NCBI GenBank assembly: GCA_016806645.1
Contig: JACSYO010001856.1
Span: 400,001 to 464,000, forward strand
Origin: Ophiodon elongatus
Taxonomy: Eukaryota > Chordata > Actinopteri > Perciformes > Hexagrammidae
Length of the DNA: 64,000 bases
Direction: 5' to 3'
Both the position numbers and the translations under genes were made by a program. Positions 24,710 to 35,401 of the stretch are shown in pieces. Below the pieces are notes generated by a model that made no database searches, was not told the origin of the DNA, and saw only the letters and a list, made by a program, of their open reading frames with translations. Numbering within the stretch: the first letter of the stretch is position 1; the number at the start of each line of letters is the position of its first letter.

Positions 24710-25612
24710 AGGCTGAGAGGAAACTAAAATATTTACCAGACACACTTCACAATATAATAAAAACGTGTCTTAAAAAAACCCAGAATAAACATTTAACCCC
24801 TTTGAGTATTTGTCTTATTTCTTTTAGCAAACAATATACAATTTGACTTTTTCTGATTTTTTATCATGCTAATGTTACATACAATATTATAATTTATTAA
24901 ATTACTTTTTTCCACATCCTGTGATATAACTTTTCAATGTACTATAAGATTTTTTTATTACTTTTCTTTCAACACACTGACTTATTTATGACTTTTTTCA
25001 ACATATTACATGACTTTTTATGATATACTATATTGAGATATCTTTATGACTTTTCGACATTTCTAAAGACTTTTTAAAGAATCTTTCAATATAGTTTATT
25101 ATGAATTTTTAATGATTTTTTCTAACATATTAATTTTTCCAATATATACTTTTTTGCCTTTTTATGACCTAATTAGACATTGACTTTTTTATGAGTTTTT
25201 TTTGACGTACTATAATAAGACTTTTGTGAAATACTATATTATGACATGTTACATACTATGACTAATTTATGACTTTATTCGACATACTATATAATGTTTT
25301 TTTTTTGACATGCTATACTATGATTTTTTGTATGCGTTTTTAGGACATACTATACTGAGACTTTTTTTAAATACTAAACTATGCCTTTTTTATGACTTAT
25401 TTCAAAATACAATAATATAACTTTTTATGACTTATTTCAACATACGATACTATAACCTTTTTATGATGTTTTTTAAACACACTATACTATGTCTTTTTAA
25501 TATTGTTCTGACTGTTTTGGCTCACTCTTACAGCTCTCATAGTGTCGTTTTTGGTAGCTGCAGGTAGCTGTCTTCACAGAGAGAGCTCCAAAACACACTA
25601 ACAAACTGTCCA

Positions 25613-25680
25613 GCACCAATTCAATTCATTTATACAGCCCAAAGTCACAAATCACAAATTTGCCTCAGAGGGCTTTAGCC
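25613..25680. mobile_element. Fragment of common teleost repeat (CAAATTTGCCTCAGAGGGCT type)
   Basis: AATTCAATTCATTTATACAG followed by CAAATTTGCCTCAGAGGGCT is a signature of a very abundant dispersed teleost repeat, probably a retroelement 3' end. Only about 70 bp remain. Confidence 0.6.
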
Positions 25681-26723
25681 ATATTAACTTAAAAGGTGTG
25701 ATGTGTCAGTGTAATTGCTGCAGCCCCAGGTGGCGAAATAATGGTTATTGGAGGTTTCTTGTTTTAATCCCACTACCTTTCTGTCAAACTATTGTTAGCT
25801 GTCAAGCTCCAGAAGTGCATTTTAGTTATCAAATAAAAGAAATAATCAACCTCAAATCGTAAGGGTTTTACTCTGTGTTTGCTGTCACCTAAAACAATGA
25901 CAATGAGTCTGTATATTATGACAAGAACAACTGGGTACCTAACCATTAAAATGAGCTGAAATGCATATTATGTTTTTAATTGCTTTTCCAAGAGGCATCT
26001 ACTGATTCAACACCTAAGGGATTTTGTTTATGAATGTGATTTTTTTTCAAGTGCTTTGAAAAGATTTTGAACGCTGCCTTATGGCACAGAACAGCTGGGT
26101 ATATGTTGAAAAAGGTTAATCTCATTGAGAACAAACAGATGTGGGAAGTATGACTGCATTACTGTCGTGGTCTGACAGATTCAGAACACGTCTCATAAAG
26201 GACACTCTTTGAAGAGGCTCTGAAGCAGGAGAAAAATACAAATAAATTATACATCATTCTTTAAAAAGCTTCTCAGGTTCTCTTTTTGAAACATATTTCT
26301 TAAGTGCACAGGATCCAGGGGTTCGCTTGGTGGAAAAAATCCACTCAGGAGACTGTTGTCATGGCTACGGAAGTTTTTTTTTTGCATTAACATAAAAGAG
26401 CTTTCATACTTTCCCCTCAGATGGCTGTTATGCTACCTGGAATAAAAGTGGGTCAAACTGAAACTGGAAACAAGACCCGCTTAATGACCAATGCTCAATC
26501 ATTTCAGTCCTCTTGAGATATAATATTAATTATTAAATTGGTTTTAGTGAATGTAAATCACATTTTTTATTTGCTAATAAAAGGAACACAAGCAAACTAT
26601 GAATGGAAATAAAGCCAGAAACTAATTATTGAGTCTGATTTGCCACGTGTTAAGGACTCTGGCTTTTTCTACGTTTTTCCACCGAAAAACAAATCCTGAT
26701 TACTTTCTCTTGTTGCTCGTCAG

Positions 26724-26874
26724 AAGAAGACGAAGACTCCAAGTTGGTCATGTATAAACATGAAGACACAACTGAGATCGTCCTCTGGGAGATGGGACAC
26801 TACATCACTCTGTCCTCCAAAGAACTGAATAAAATAATCTACAGAACATAAAAATTAATTCAGTAATCCAACAT
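26724..26874 (+). CDS. Candidate terminal coding exon of an unrecognised gene (low confidence)
   Basis: The acceptor is TTGCTCGTCAG, and a strong donor (GTAAGTATG) lies at 26875. The frame compatible with 24474-24529 reads EEDEDSKLVMYKHEDTTEIV then LWEMGHYITLSSKELNKIIY, and stops at 26849-26851. The acidic/hydrophobic pattern looks protein-like, while the other two frames are less so. A donor after the stop suggests a spliced 3' UTR or a non-coding RNA. No homologous family came to mind. Confidence 0.35.
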
Positions 26875-27774
26875 GTAAGTATGTTATGCATGACTTGCTA
26901 TAACGGTGGGTAAATTAGCAAACATTTTTTAGTAAAAAGCCCAACTCTTCAGGGAAATGGCTGCCAACATTTTTCTAAATCGTATTGAAGCCATGTATAT
27001 ACACATTCAATGTCTTGCTTCTGCAACAAATGCATAAACATCTTGACCAAACATTTACAGTAACGAGATGTAAGTGCATACTGAGTCAGAAAAAAAGAAT
27101 TGATCAAAAAACCTACACAGTAATCTTTATTCCAAGAGTGAACATATAATTCCTGTTTTTCTTAATCTCCAATTGACAGTTTGTTTCTTGTTCCTAAAAT
27201 AAACATTTAGAATGAAATAAGTATTTTGTGATTGGTCTTGTGAAAAGCTAATGCGATATTCATAGTGGAATACACTGTAAGAATATTTATGAAGGATTAA
27301 ATAAAATAGGGCTATTGAACCAAACGTAATGTCAGTTTTGTGTGATCTGACTTAAATCACTGGTTTTCATTCGAGCCAGATGTTGAACAGCTCCTGAGAT
27401 TCAACTCTAATGCTCCAGCATTACTCAATGAACATGGAGATAGTAAAAAATAATTAGTTAAATAGCAATACATTTTAACATTTAATTTAGCATTTTAAAT
27501 ATCTGAGTACTTATGGTATCCTAAAGTAATGAAAAAAACTAAACCTCATTGATTAGCATCCACACCCTGAGGTGTTTCGCAAACAAAAGTGGCTATTTGA
27601 CAATTTAAATTACTTTTGTTGATTTTTGTACCAGTGAGGGGTTTTCTTCAAACTGAGTATAGGCTGCTAAACTGCTCTTTTATAATTCCAGATTTTATGT
27701 GTCTTAAAATCCTTGATAGCCTTCATGTTGCCAACTGGTTTGCGGCACAACTCACCATATATTTAATCTGGCAG

Positions 27775-27990
27775 CAAGTGCAGACACTGACATCAGCCAC
27801 CCTGAATCCGGTTGCCTTCAGCTTAGTCTGACTCAGTAGCCTTGGCTAAATCACAATCATGGTCCCGGCCAGAACTCAGGGTGTCTGCCAGCACTTGCTG
27901 GGGCTCTGCAACATTTCCATCCGGCCTCTGGGGAGTCGCACATCAATTGCTCTCAGCTAAATGCACTCACATATGAATATTTCAGCACAA
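27775..27990. other. Possible conserved non-coding element (texture only)
   Basis: Complex, balanced-composition sequence in an A/T-rich neighbourhood, with no repeat or frame (for example GGCCAGAACTCAGGGTGTCT). Non-coding conservation is suggested only by appearance and by position upstream of isl2. Confidence 0.25.
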
Positions 27991-28101
27991 TTTAATGTTT
28001 CAGCTACAGCCCCAAAGGAGCAGAGCATCAATTTGTGAACACAGTTCTCTTGGAGTTAAAAGCCAGGCCGGATAATACAGTATGAAAGGCGCTGTCAATC
28101 T

Positions 28102-28152
28102 AAAGGGCCGTGCTTTTTTTTTCACATGAGTGAAAAAAAAGCACGGCCCTTT
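28102..28152. repeat. Near-perfect inverted repeat (hairpin), 4-nt loop
   Basis: The left arm 28102-28125 and right arm 28130-28152 share AAAGGGCCGTGC, a T run and CAC. They differ only by one base in the length of the T/A run. The loop is ATGA. Confidence 0.9.
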
Positions 28153-28311
28153 GCCTCGCATACAAGAAGCTTTTCAAAGTTTCCTCTGGAAAGTAGCCGA
28201 CTGAGGCAGCAGCAGGCAGCTTTTGGTTCACCAGAGTCACCACTTGATTTGCCAAGCTCGGCCAGTTTTCCCAAAGCTCTGGTTGTTTGCCATTTGGTCT
28301 CCACATGCTCA

Positions 28312-28340
28312 CACACACACACTCATACACACACACACAG
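28312..28340. repeat. Short CA-rich repeat
   Basis: CACACACACACTCATACACACACACAC interval in intergenic DNA. Confidence 0.85.
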
Positions 28341-30061
28341 CTGGTGGAGGGAGTGGGTCAGGGAGTCGTGCACCTGCTGTCCTGTTAATAAAATACCCCA
28401 AAGTGATGCTGAAACCTCTTGCTTCACACAGCAAAGCTTCCCTCAGGTGTGAGAACATGAGTGCTTTACAAAACAGGCAGATAGTGACACAAGTGAATTA
28501 ATCAGCTGGTCAATAAGCAGAACACTATGGCGCACATGGTACAAGGAGGAAGCCTTGACTGTTGACATGACAGAAGAAATGCAAAAATCCTCTCATTTGA
28601 GAAGTTGGAACCAGAGAATGGTTATCAAATGATAAATCAATAATCAAAAAAAGTTGCGGATACATTTTTGGTCAGTCAACTAATCTATAAAATCAATGAA
28701 TTGTTTCAGCTCTAATTCAGGGAATAAAATAAATATAAGACTTACATTTTTTAATTAAACTTAATAAATTAGTTAACACACTGCTCATGAAAACAGACTA
28801 AATACGATTTCTGTTTTAACAAATGTTAAAATGGCAAGAACGATTGTGTTAAGTAAAACATCAGCAAGAAGCTGCATCAAATTCTAACAACTCTTGCATT
28901 AGATTGCATTATGATATAAAGTTCCTGTAGGTTTGTTCACCCCCAACACAAAAATGTTGTTTATTGCCTCACCATTTGAAAGAGTCACATCAAAATCTGT
29001 AGTAAACTGTAAATGCAACTAAATGACTAATACATATGAATCTATTAATAGTAAAACATAATACTTTTTTTTCGTGTCTGTTTGCTTTCAATGGGTAAAG
29101 TATTTAAAGACCAACTGTTGTGTGTGATAGCGTGGTTTTGACTGATCCAAACAGAGATGCTTCTTTCCTCATTTAAGTGACACAGCCTCTTGTTAAAGCT
29201 GCAACAAGACCGCTCTGCGCTGATGAGAGCAGTTGATAATAAAATACAAGACGTGCATTTGTAAAATAAAACAGCTGGCTGACAGTTACACTGACATGGT
29301 AATAATGGCACAGATTCTTCAGCCTAACAATGCAGAACTGACCTGAGGCACCAATCAAAAATTAATACTAATTATCATGCGAATACTGCATTAACTCTGA
29401 AGAATTATGAATTATAAATCTGCAACATGGTTCCCCTCTCAGAATGGCCTCGCTTGCATGAGGATGTGATTTTCAATTTTTTTTTTCTCTCTGAGACATT
29501 TGTGAGGTCTCTGTCACACAATAAATAACTATGCATGCAGATATACCATCAATGTTGTGATAAATAAAAACAATTTATTGTGAAATATGCTGTAATAATG
29601 TGCTGAAAGTAATACTTGACCTTTTTTACAAAATGATTTAGGGAGATATCTGTTTACACATTTTTAATATCTTATAACCTGAGTGCTTATATTAATTTCA
29701 CTTTTGGCTAACTCTGGACATAAGAGCGGTTTCAAAACACTTAAAGCTAACTCACTATTGGTTCTGGTAAATCATTTAGAGCTTTAAAACAGCCATTAAC
29801 TACATTTCAAAGGGTTTCGAGGTTCAAACGTTGCTTTAAGTCAGAAAAAAATGAAATCAACTCATTCAAATGTGTTCAAATTAAAGTATTTAAACAAAAT
29901 GATACCGCAGATTAATACACTTAAATGATACTACTGTGTGCAGGAATTAGCCTGAAGTCTTAAGAACAAGACATGCCTGTGATGTCTGATGATTGCAGTA
30001 AATAAAGAAATGCGATATCTACCAAAGTGTGCAAAATCATGACTGATCATATCTGTTTGAA

Positions 30062-30125
30062 GAATATTGCTATAATAATATTTATGAGGACATGTCCTCA
30101 TAAATATTCCAATATACCAATATTC
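30062..30125. repeat. 32-bp perfect palindrome with outer 8-bp stem
   Basis: Positions 30077-30108 form an uninterrupted perfect palindrome (half-site AATATTTATGAGGACA). Outside an internal loop, GAATATTG at 30062-30069 pairs with CAATATTC at 30118-30125. Confidence 0.9.
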
Positions 30126-31559
30126 ATTTTTTCTTTATGTTTTTATCAGTTTGATACAGTTGTCATGACGTTCATGGTATATCATCCTATCATATGTCCT
30201 TATTGTCATTTAACAGCATTCAGATTGGATAATTCTATGGACGAAAAAATATATCACACGTTTGGAATTCAATCTACAAATAAATGGTCTACAAGAAGTT
30301 AATACACTGTAAAAAATAATGATATATGTAAGGTTTGAGTTTTGATTCCCACTGAGACCACATGTTGTAATGCTCTCATGCTGCTTCAGGTATAAATAAG
30401 TACACATGCTACAGGTGCTTTTTTTTTAGCACAATACACCTTGACAGACTGAAAATGAACAAATCAACGTGCGCATAAACATACTTCTCAACCCACTGCA
30501 TATGCGTTTCAAAATTGGCCTCAAAAAGCTTTTCTCAACTATGATATGATGGACATTATAACAACAACAAACAGTAGTTGGCTTAAGACTGAAAGAAATA
30601 TCAAATCCCTTCTGTGCATCTACAAAATGGCGAATGCTTTTCATTTAGAAAGAAAGAAAGATGAAACAGCCTTCAATTCTAAGAATGGAACTGAGAGTGA
30701 AAGGTCTTATTGTACCTCAAGATACCACTTTAGCACTGGTGAGCTCAGGTGTGTTACTCCGGGTTTAGAGTTCAGCTGGAGCCATTAGGAAAGCCCCGCA
30801 GGAGAAGCTGGGGAAACTGTGAATAAAAAAATAAAAGATATGCAATATACAGCACTCTGTAGTGTGGCTTTGAGTTCTAATCTTAATTATAACAGTGGCA
30901 AGAAAATGATGGTCAATAAAAAAAAAACTTTTGTATTTGTATTTAAAGAATGGGTTTCTTTAATTAAAAGCAAGTCTATCATGTATCTGATGTGATCATT
31001 TATGTGAAGATGAGACTGATGATCAGTATCTCTTGGTTTCTTTCAAATTATTTAATTAATTAATTTGTTCACCCATGTACATTTCCATATGTTATATTAA
31101 TTTAAAGATGAATCTTAATTAGGTAAATAAATTAGCTGCAATTGAAATTGTCACCAAAATAATTGTAAAGATTACAACAACTAATAATCCATGGCACACA
31201 TTGTAAAGCTATCCGAGGTTCAGAAGAAAGTCTGATTTCACCAAAGAATTACAACAACAAAAATGGTACCCTGTTCAATAGCAGCACATCCCTTTTTTTT
31301 CTTCTTTTTTTTTAAATGAAGTCACTCCAACGGACATAAACAAATTGGCACGACTTCAACTGAATGAAGCCCGGGGAGATCGAAGGAATTGGCATGGTGA
31401 ATTACTTATAGGTCTGACAATAAAAGGCAAAGTGCCATAGAACCCTAAAACATTCAAGAGACGACGAGTCACTGTGGAAAGTTCAGTAATGCAGCCCAGG
31501 AGAGCCCCCCTGAATTCCGAACAAGAACATTTTGCTCTTGCCAAAGTTTAAGTGGATAA

Positions 31560-31750
31560 TTTCAGTCACACATATATATTTCATGAGGTTAATGGGCCCC
31601 ATCAAATTGTGATTAGAGATTCTTCAGGGAGGCTTTTATGCCAGAGTGACAGCTAGGATGGCTGGGTTTGATCTAGCATTCATTAACAGGTCGCAAACAA
31701 CAATGCTGCATGTGACATTTCCTTTCACTGTGTATTGATACGGTATGAAA
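31560..31750. other. Possible conserved non-coding element upstream of isl2 (texture only)
   Basis: Sequence such as GGGCCCCATCAAATTGTGAT followed by GAGAGATTC-like text and TGACAGCTAGGATGGC is neither repeat-like nor coding. It sits about 3.6 kb upstream of isl2. This is a judgement by appearance only. Confidence 0.25.
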
Positions 31751-32179
31751 CACTCGTAAACTTAACCCCTTGACCTGCAACATTAGCAAAACATTGAGTG
31801 CACATAATAATTTAGTCTATATTCAATATTTTATCCGTCTGTGTGGGCTATGCATTGTGGGAAATGCTGGATACAATACAGCACGCATAAATAAGCCACG
31901 GCATCAGGATCAAAACTTTGCCAAATGGTCTGAATGATTAAGTGCACCACATTTAATTCATGATTCTACAACATTAATCAGGCCGTGTCTATGATACATC
32001 GTTATGATGAGTTATCATAATATTGGTTTCTAACTTTAGAAAGCAAATTTGCTACAAAGAACCTTGAGCAAATAGTTGGATGGTGTTCAAGTGGTATCAG
32101 TCTTTCCTTTGTCCTCTTTACATGTTCATTGTTCACGCCACTTACTGCATTTATCACGACAAGAGGCTAACCAACTTAC

Positions 32180-33671
32180 ACGGTCCTGACAAAAAAAGAA
32201 TCCTTGGGATTTGACCTCAGTGATGTCTGAAATAGTAGCCACATATCCAGCTTAGCAGACACTCTGGGGATGAGAATCTGTAAAGAGAAGCACAAATATT
32301 TAGGCTTACAGCACAAAGCTCTCACAGATCTTTAGTGACAGTAACAGAGACTATAAAAGGTAAAGTAATGGTTATAATGAGCTCTCTAAGGGCCGGGTGA
32401 AAAGGTTATGTAAAAGCATAAAAGAGGTAATGCTCAGTCTAGTTTTTAAACGATCTACAACAAATGTATTTTATATTCAAGCCACTTTTACAATAAGAAA
32501 TAAAAGCGGCTTGAATATGATACTCTAAAAAACACTATACCTATAGTACAAATTAAAGTGACTGATGCAAGTGAGTCAGTCACATTGAATTAACAACATA
32601 CTGCACCTTTTACTACTAAACAAAGTAAAGCCTAGAAATAAAGATAAATATGAGCTGTATTAAAAAAAACTAAGATTTAATTTAATGCATCCTAATTCAA
32701 TTGAAATACCATTAGATGTTTGAGCTGACAGTTCTATTAAACAATCAGACTACAGAATGAAGTCACTCATTAAAAATATATATTTTTTAGATGCATTAGG
32801 ACATGGAGACACAATAGCAAAATCCAATATGCATAGTATAATATCTGATTTTTGCATGCTCAAACACTTTATGAATTACAGAGAATTATTCAGCAAAGCG
32901 TAAGCCTAGTTTTACTAAATTTGATTTTGAGCAGATGAATTCCAATAGCCAACAACATTCACAACTTTCTTTTGTAAACTCAGGATACATAGCAAACTTT
33001 TCCAACTATGTTTTTTTTTCTCCTGCACAGATGTTGGGGAAGTTAAGCTGATTTTAAGTAGATAAAATCTGTTTAATTCCTCTGTTGTGCCCTTTGATAT
33101 GAATCATGTTGTGCCACAAGTATCTTCTGGACGGCTTTGACCTTACCTCGCTCAAAAAGGAAAAAAAGCACTTCCTGACATTTTACTAAATGACCTCGGT
33201 GAGGTTATGCCAGTCCATTCATCCTAACTGAACTCACGAGCTTCATGTCAGTGTGTTGTAGCTCAGGTATCAGTTTTTGTTTGTGCACTCTGCTCAGCTT
33301 GGTCGCTTTGATTTTGAAATGATGGATTATCCTCCACATCAAACAGTGTCTCTGTAAACTGCAGGAGGAGCCTGTAAGAACACACAGACAGAAGATACAG
33401 GAGTTGTACATCTCCAGTGCCCTTGAATAAGCAAGACAGATGCAGGTATTTTTTGTATCCTTATATACTGTTAGTTTTAGATCCTGTTAAAATACCGCAG
33501 GCCTACAATTGTTCCCAGCTATCAGGCATGACAGTACTTCTTCTCACACGTTGGTGGCAGCAGTGTGATGGGGCATGCTGGTAGTTAACATCACCTTATT
33601 TTTGCAGCAAATATAACCACATTAACAGACACATTTGTGACTTAATTACATTCATATATTTGCACTCACCA
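32180..33671 (-). other. Candidate spliced transcript divergent from isl2 (exon-like intervals)
   Basis: Three - strand intervals have consensus splice sites. The first ends at 33670 (donor GTGAGTGCA; its 5' end is unknown, perhaps near 33850). The second is 33371-33238 (acceptor TTCTTACAG, donor GTGAGTT). The third is 32277-32180 (acceptor CTTTACAG, donor GTAAGTTGG). Intervals two and three join in phase in one open frame that includes LQRHCLMWRIIHHFKIKATK and ILIPRVSAKLDMWLLFQTSL. That frame has an in-frame stop in the first interval, so a start would have to be the ATG in the second. A long non-coding RNA is at least as likely. No later exon was established. Confidence 0.3.
32473..32518. 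repeat. Hairpin, 18-bp arms with one mismatch
   Basis: ATATTCAAGCCACTTTTA at 32473-32490 pairs with TAAAAGCGGCTTGAATAT at 32501-32518, with a 10-nt loop. Confidence 0.9.
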
Positions 33672-34879
33672 TTTTCCCCGAATTCACGTAATTATGCTTG
33701 TGAGGTCGTCTCAAGAGCAAACTTTTAGTCCGGAGCAGTCCACTGTTTTAAGCAGCAGAAGCATATCTGGTTTGTGGCTTTCAAAATAAGAGTCATCATT
33801 ATGGCAGGAACAGTTTTTCCAGTTCTCCTGTCTATTAGCATATCAAGCGTATATTGGTTTAACCTATTTGAACCTGTTTAACCATGAAACAGCTCTTGCA
33901 ACAGAGGAGAAGAGGATGTTTGCTTGGTTTAACTAGCTGTGAAATGAAGGAGAAACAGGAGGCAAATGATTTTTGAACACAGACACAGTAAACATTGGCA
34001 TTGTGTAACTGTTTGTAATGTTCATTCAAACAGACCGAGCATGAGATGTATGTTTTTATTAAACAATATATTCATGTAACTCTAATTATTCAATCCAAAT
34101 TTTATGTTTTACATATTGACGCATATATTTTTCAGAACAATATTTTTTTATGTGTGGAATACAGATTTCTTATATACTTCACTTTGATAGAGCAATTTAG
34201 TTAAGATCTTTAATTGTCAGGCTCAAATAGAGACATGTATTGAATAAAAGTCAAATCTGATGTTTAAATGTAGTTCTGCTTTTCCTCCAATAGATGGCCT
34301 CGTTCTCGAGTAGATGAGAAACCTGGAGGGACGGAGCAGAGAAGACTTGTCAACTGTCCTCAGATCCTCCTGAAATGATGTCCAAAAAACTAATTACTGT
34401 AAAATGTATCGTTTTGGTTGACGTCCTTTTTTCTTTCTTTTTTTAAATAAAAAATATCAAGCCAGTACTCTGGACTCGTTTTGCCTCCAAGACAAAGACC
34501 AGCAATGCGACTCTTGGGGTCACAAGAAATATCAGTTTACCATCATGACATGGGAAATGATTTTGATGTTGAATTGAGATATACAGTCCAGCTAAAATCT
34601 CAACTTTATTGGAAGTGATATGAAAATCCCGCACAAGGGGACCAAGACAAACATTTCTCTGTGTATCTGGGCAGGACGGTTTCACAATCAATTGACATGC
34701 AATAATTTGTGTTATGGCCCAAATAATACGCTGATATTATGATTACTGTCAATAATCAGTTATTGCTTAATTGGGTGACCAAGAAACGCGACCTTTAGGC
34801 TTTAGGCTTAACTAAACAAATTTGGTTTTGGCGGTAAATATTTTAATACAGAAGCTTTGCCAATTTTTGGGGTTTAACT

Positions 34880-34912
34880 ATGATGATGATGATGATGATG
34901 ACGATGATGATA
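34880..34912. repeat. (GAT)n trinucleotide repeat
   Basis: About eleven TGA/GAT units with one ACG interruption, 430 bp upstream of the isl2 start codon. Confidence 0.95.
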
Positions 34913-35148
34913 CTTATCATTATCAGCATGATGCAATTTATTTGCACCCCAAGATCTTGATCGAAATGGCTCCATGGCGTTGCCGTTATTTATTTTTTCC
35001 CTATAGCATTGTTTGATCATTGTTAGATGAAACATAATATGAACCTCTTCATTCTCAGTACCTGTCAAACATAAATATACATCGGATTTTTTTTTAAGAG
35101 ATTGAGAGAGAGAGAGAGCTGCAGTGGGGCGATTGGCGAGTCCACTGT

Positions 35149-35164
35149 TGACGTCATGACGTCA
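35149..35164. promoter_or_regulatory. Two directly abutting perfect CREs
   Basis: TGACGTCATGACGTCA: two palindromic CREB/ATF sites with no spacer, 180 bp upstream of the isl2 ATG. Confidence 0.85.
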
Positions 35165-35189
35165 GAGCAGCAGCGTGTGGGATCCTTGC

Positions 35190-35240
35190 GCCCCCCCCCC
35201 CTCCCCCTTACGACCCCCCACCCCCCACCCCCCCTTCACC
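35190..35240. repeat. Poly-C rich tract (G-quadruplex potential on - strand)
   Basis: Several runs of 5-10 C separated by T, TTACGA or A. The complementary strand has more than four G-runs in close succession. Confidence 0.85.
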
Positions 35241-35343
35241 CTCCCTGTCCGGAGAGACACACGTTATCAGGGAGGCAGCCGAAGGGCCAGTCATCTCCTC
35301 ACATCTTTTCTGCATCTACCACAATCCCCTTTATCCGTCCTGT

Positions 35344-35401
35344 ATGGTGGATATTATTTTCAGCTCTTCTTTCTTGGGTGATATGGGGGATCATTCCAAA
35401 A
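35344..35401 (+). CDS. isl2: isl2 exon 1
   Basis: Encodes MVDIIFSSSFLGDMGDHSK; donor GTAAGT at 35402. The start ATG is in context CTGTATGG and matches the conserved Islet N-terminus. Confidence 0.95.

Larger units (their letters stand above)
23770..25495. repeat. Degenerate A/T-rich array of CATACTATACTATGACTTTT-like units
   Basis: Dozens of loosely spaced copies of GACTTTTT and CATACTATACTATGA motifs occur over about 1.7 kb with variable spacing. This is a decayed satellite-like array rather than a clean tandem repeat. Two longer related blocks (23908-24073 and 24541-24709) interrupt it. Further unit copies flank the element at 12.0-12.7 kb. Confidence 0.8.
26875..32179. other. Intergenic DNA, no gene supported
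   Basis: A/T-rich sequence with the palindromes and possible conserved elements listed separately. No convincing exon on either strand. The 78- and 108-codon frames around 28.1-28.45 kb are driven by the hairpin and CA repeat. Confidence 0.5.
35131..35343 (+). promoter_or_regulatory. isl2: isl2 promoter-proximal region / 5' UTR
   Basis: Within 215 bp upstream of the ATG lie an inverted CCAAT box (GATTGGCG, about 35131-35138), two abutting CREs (35149-35164) and a C-rich tract (35190-35240). The transcription start is not identifiable by eye, so some of these may fall in the 5' UTR. Confidence 0.6.

Noticed and set aside
30210..30330. Possible fourth exon of the divergent - strand candidate (acceptor TTTTTTACAG near 30310, open for about 31 codons)
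   Set aside because: In phase but A/T-rich with no protein-like character; chance cannot be excluded, so it was not added.
33238..33371. Alternative frame of the second - strand interval reading LLLQFTETLFDVEDNPSFQN, with a stop
   Set aside because: Looks protein-like as a terminal exon, but no upstream exon in that phase was found; kept only as part of the ambiguous transcript candidate.
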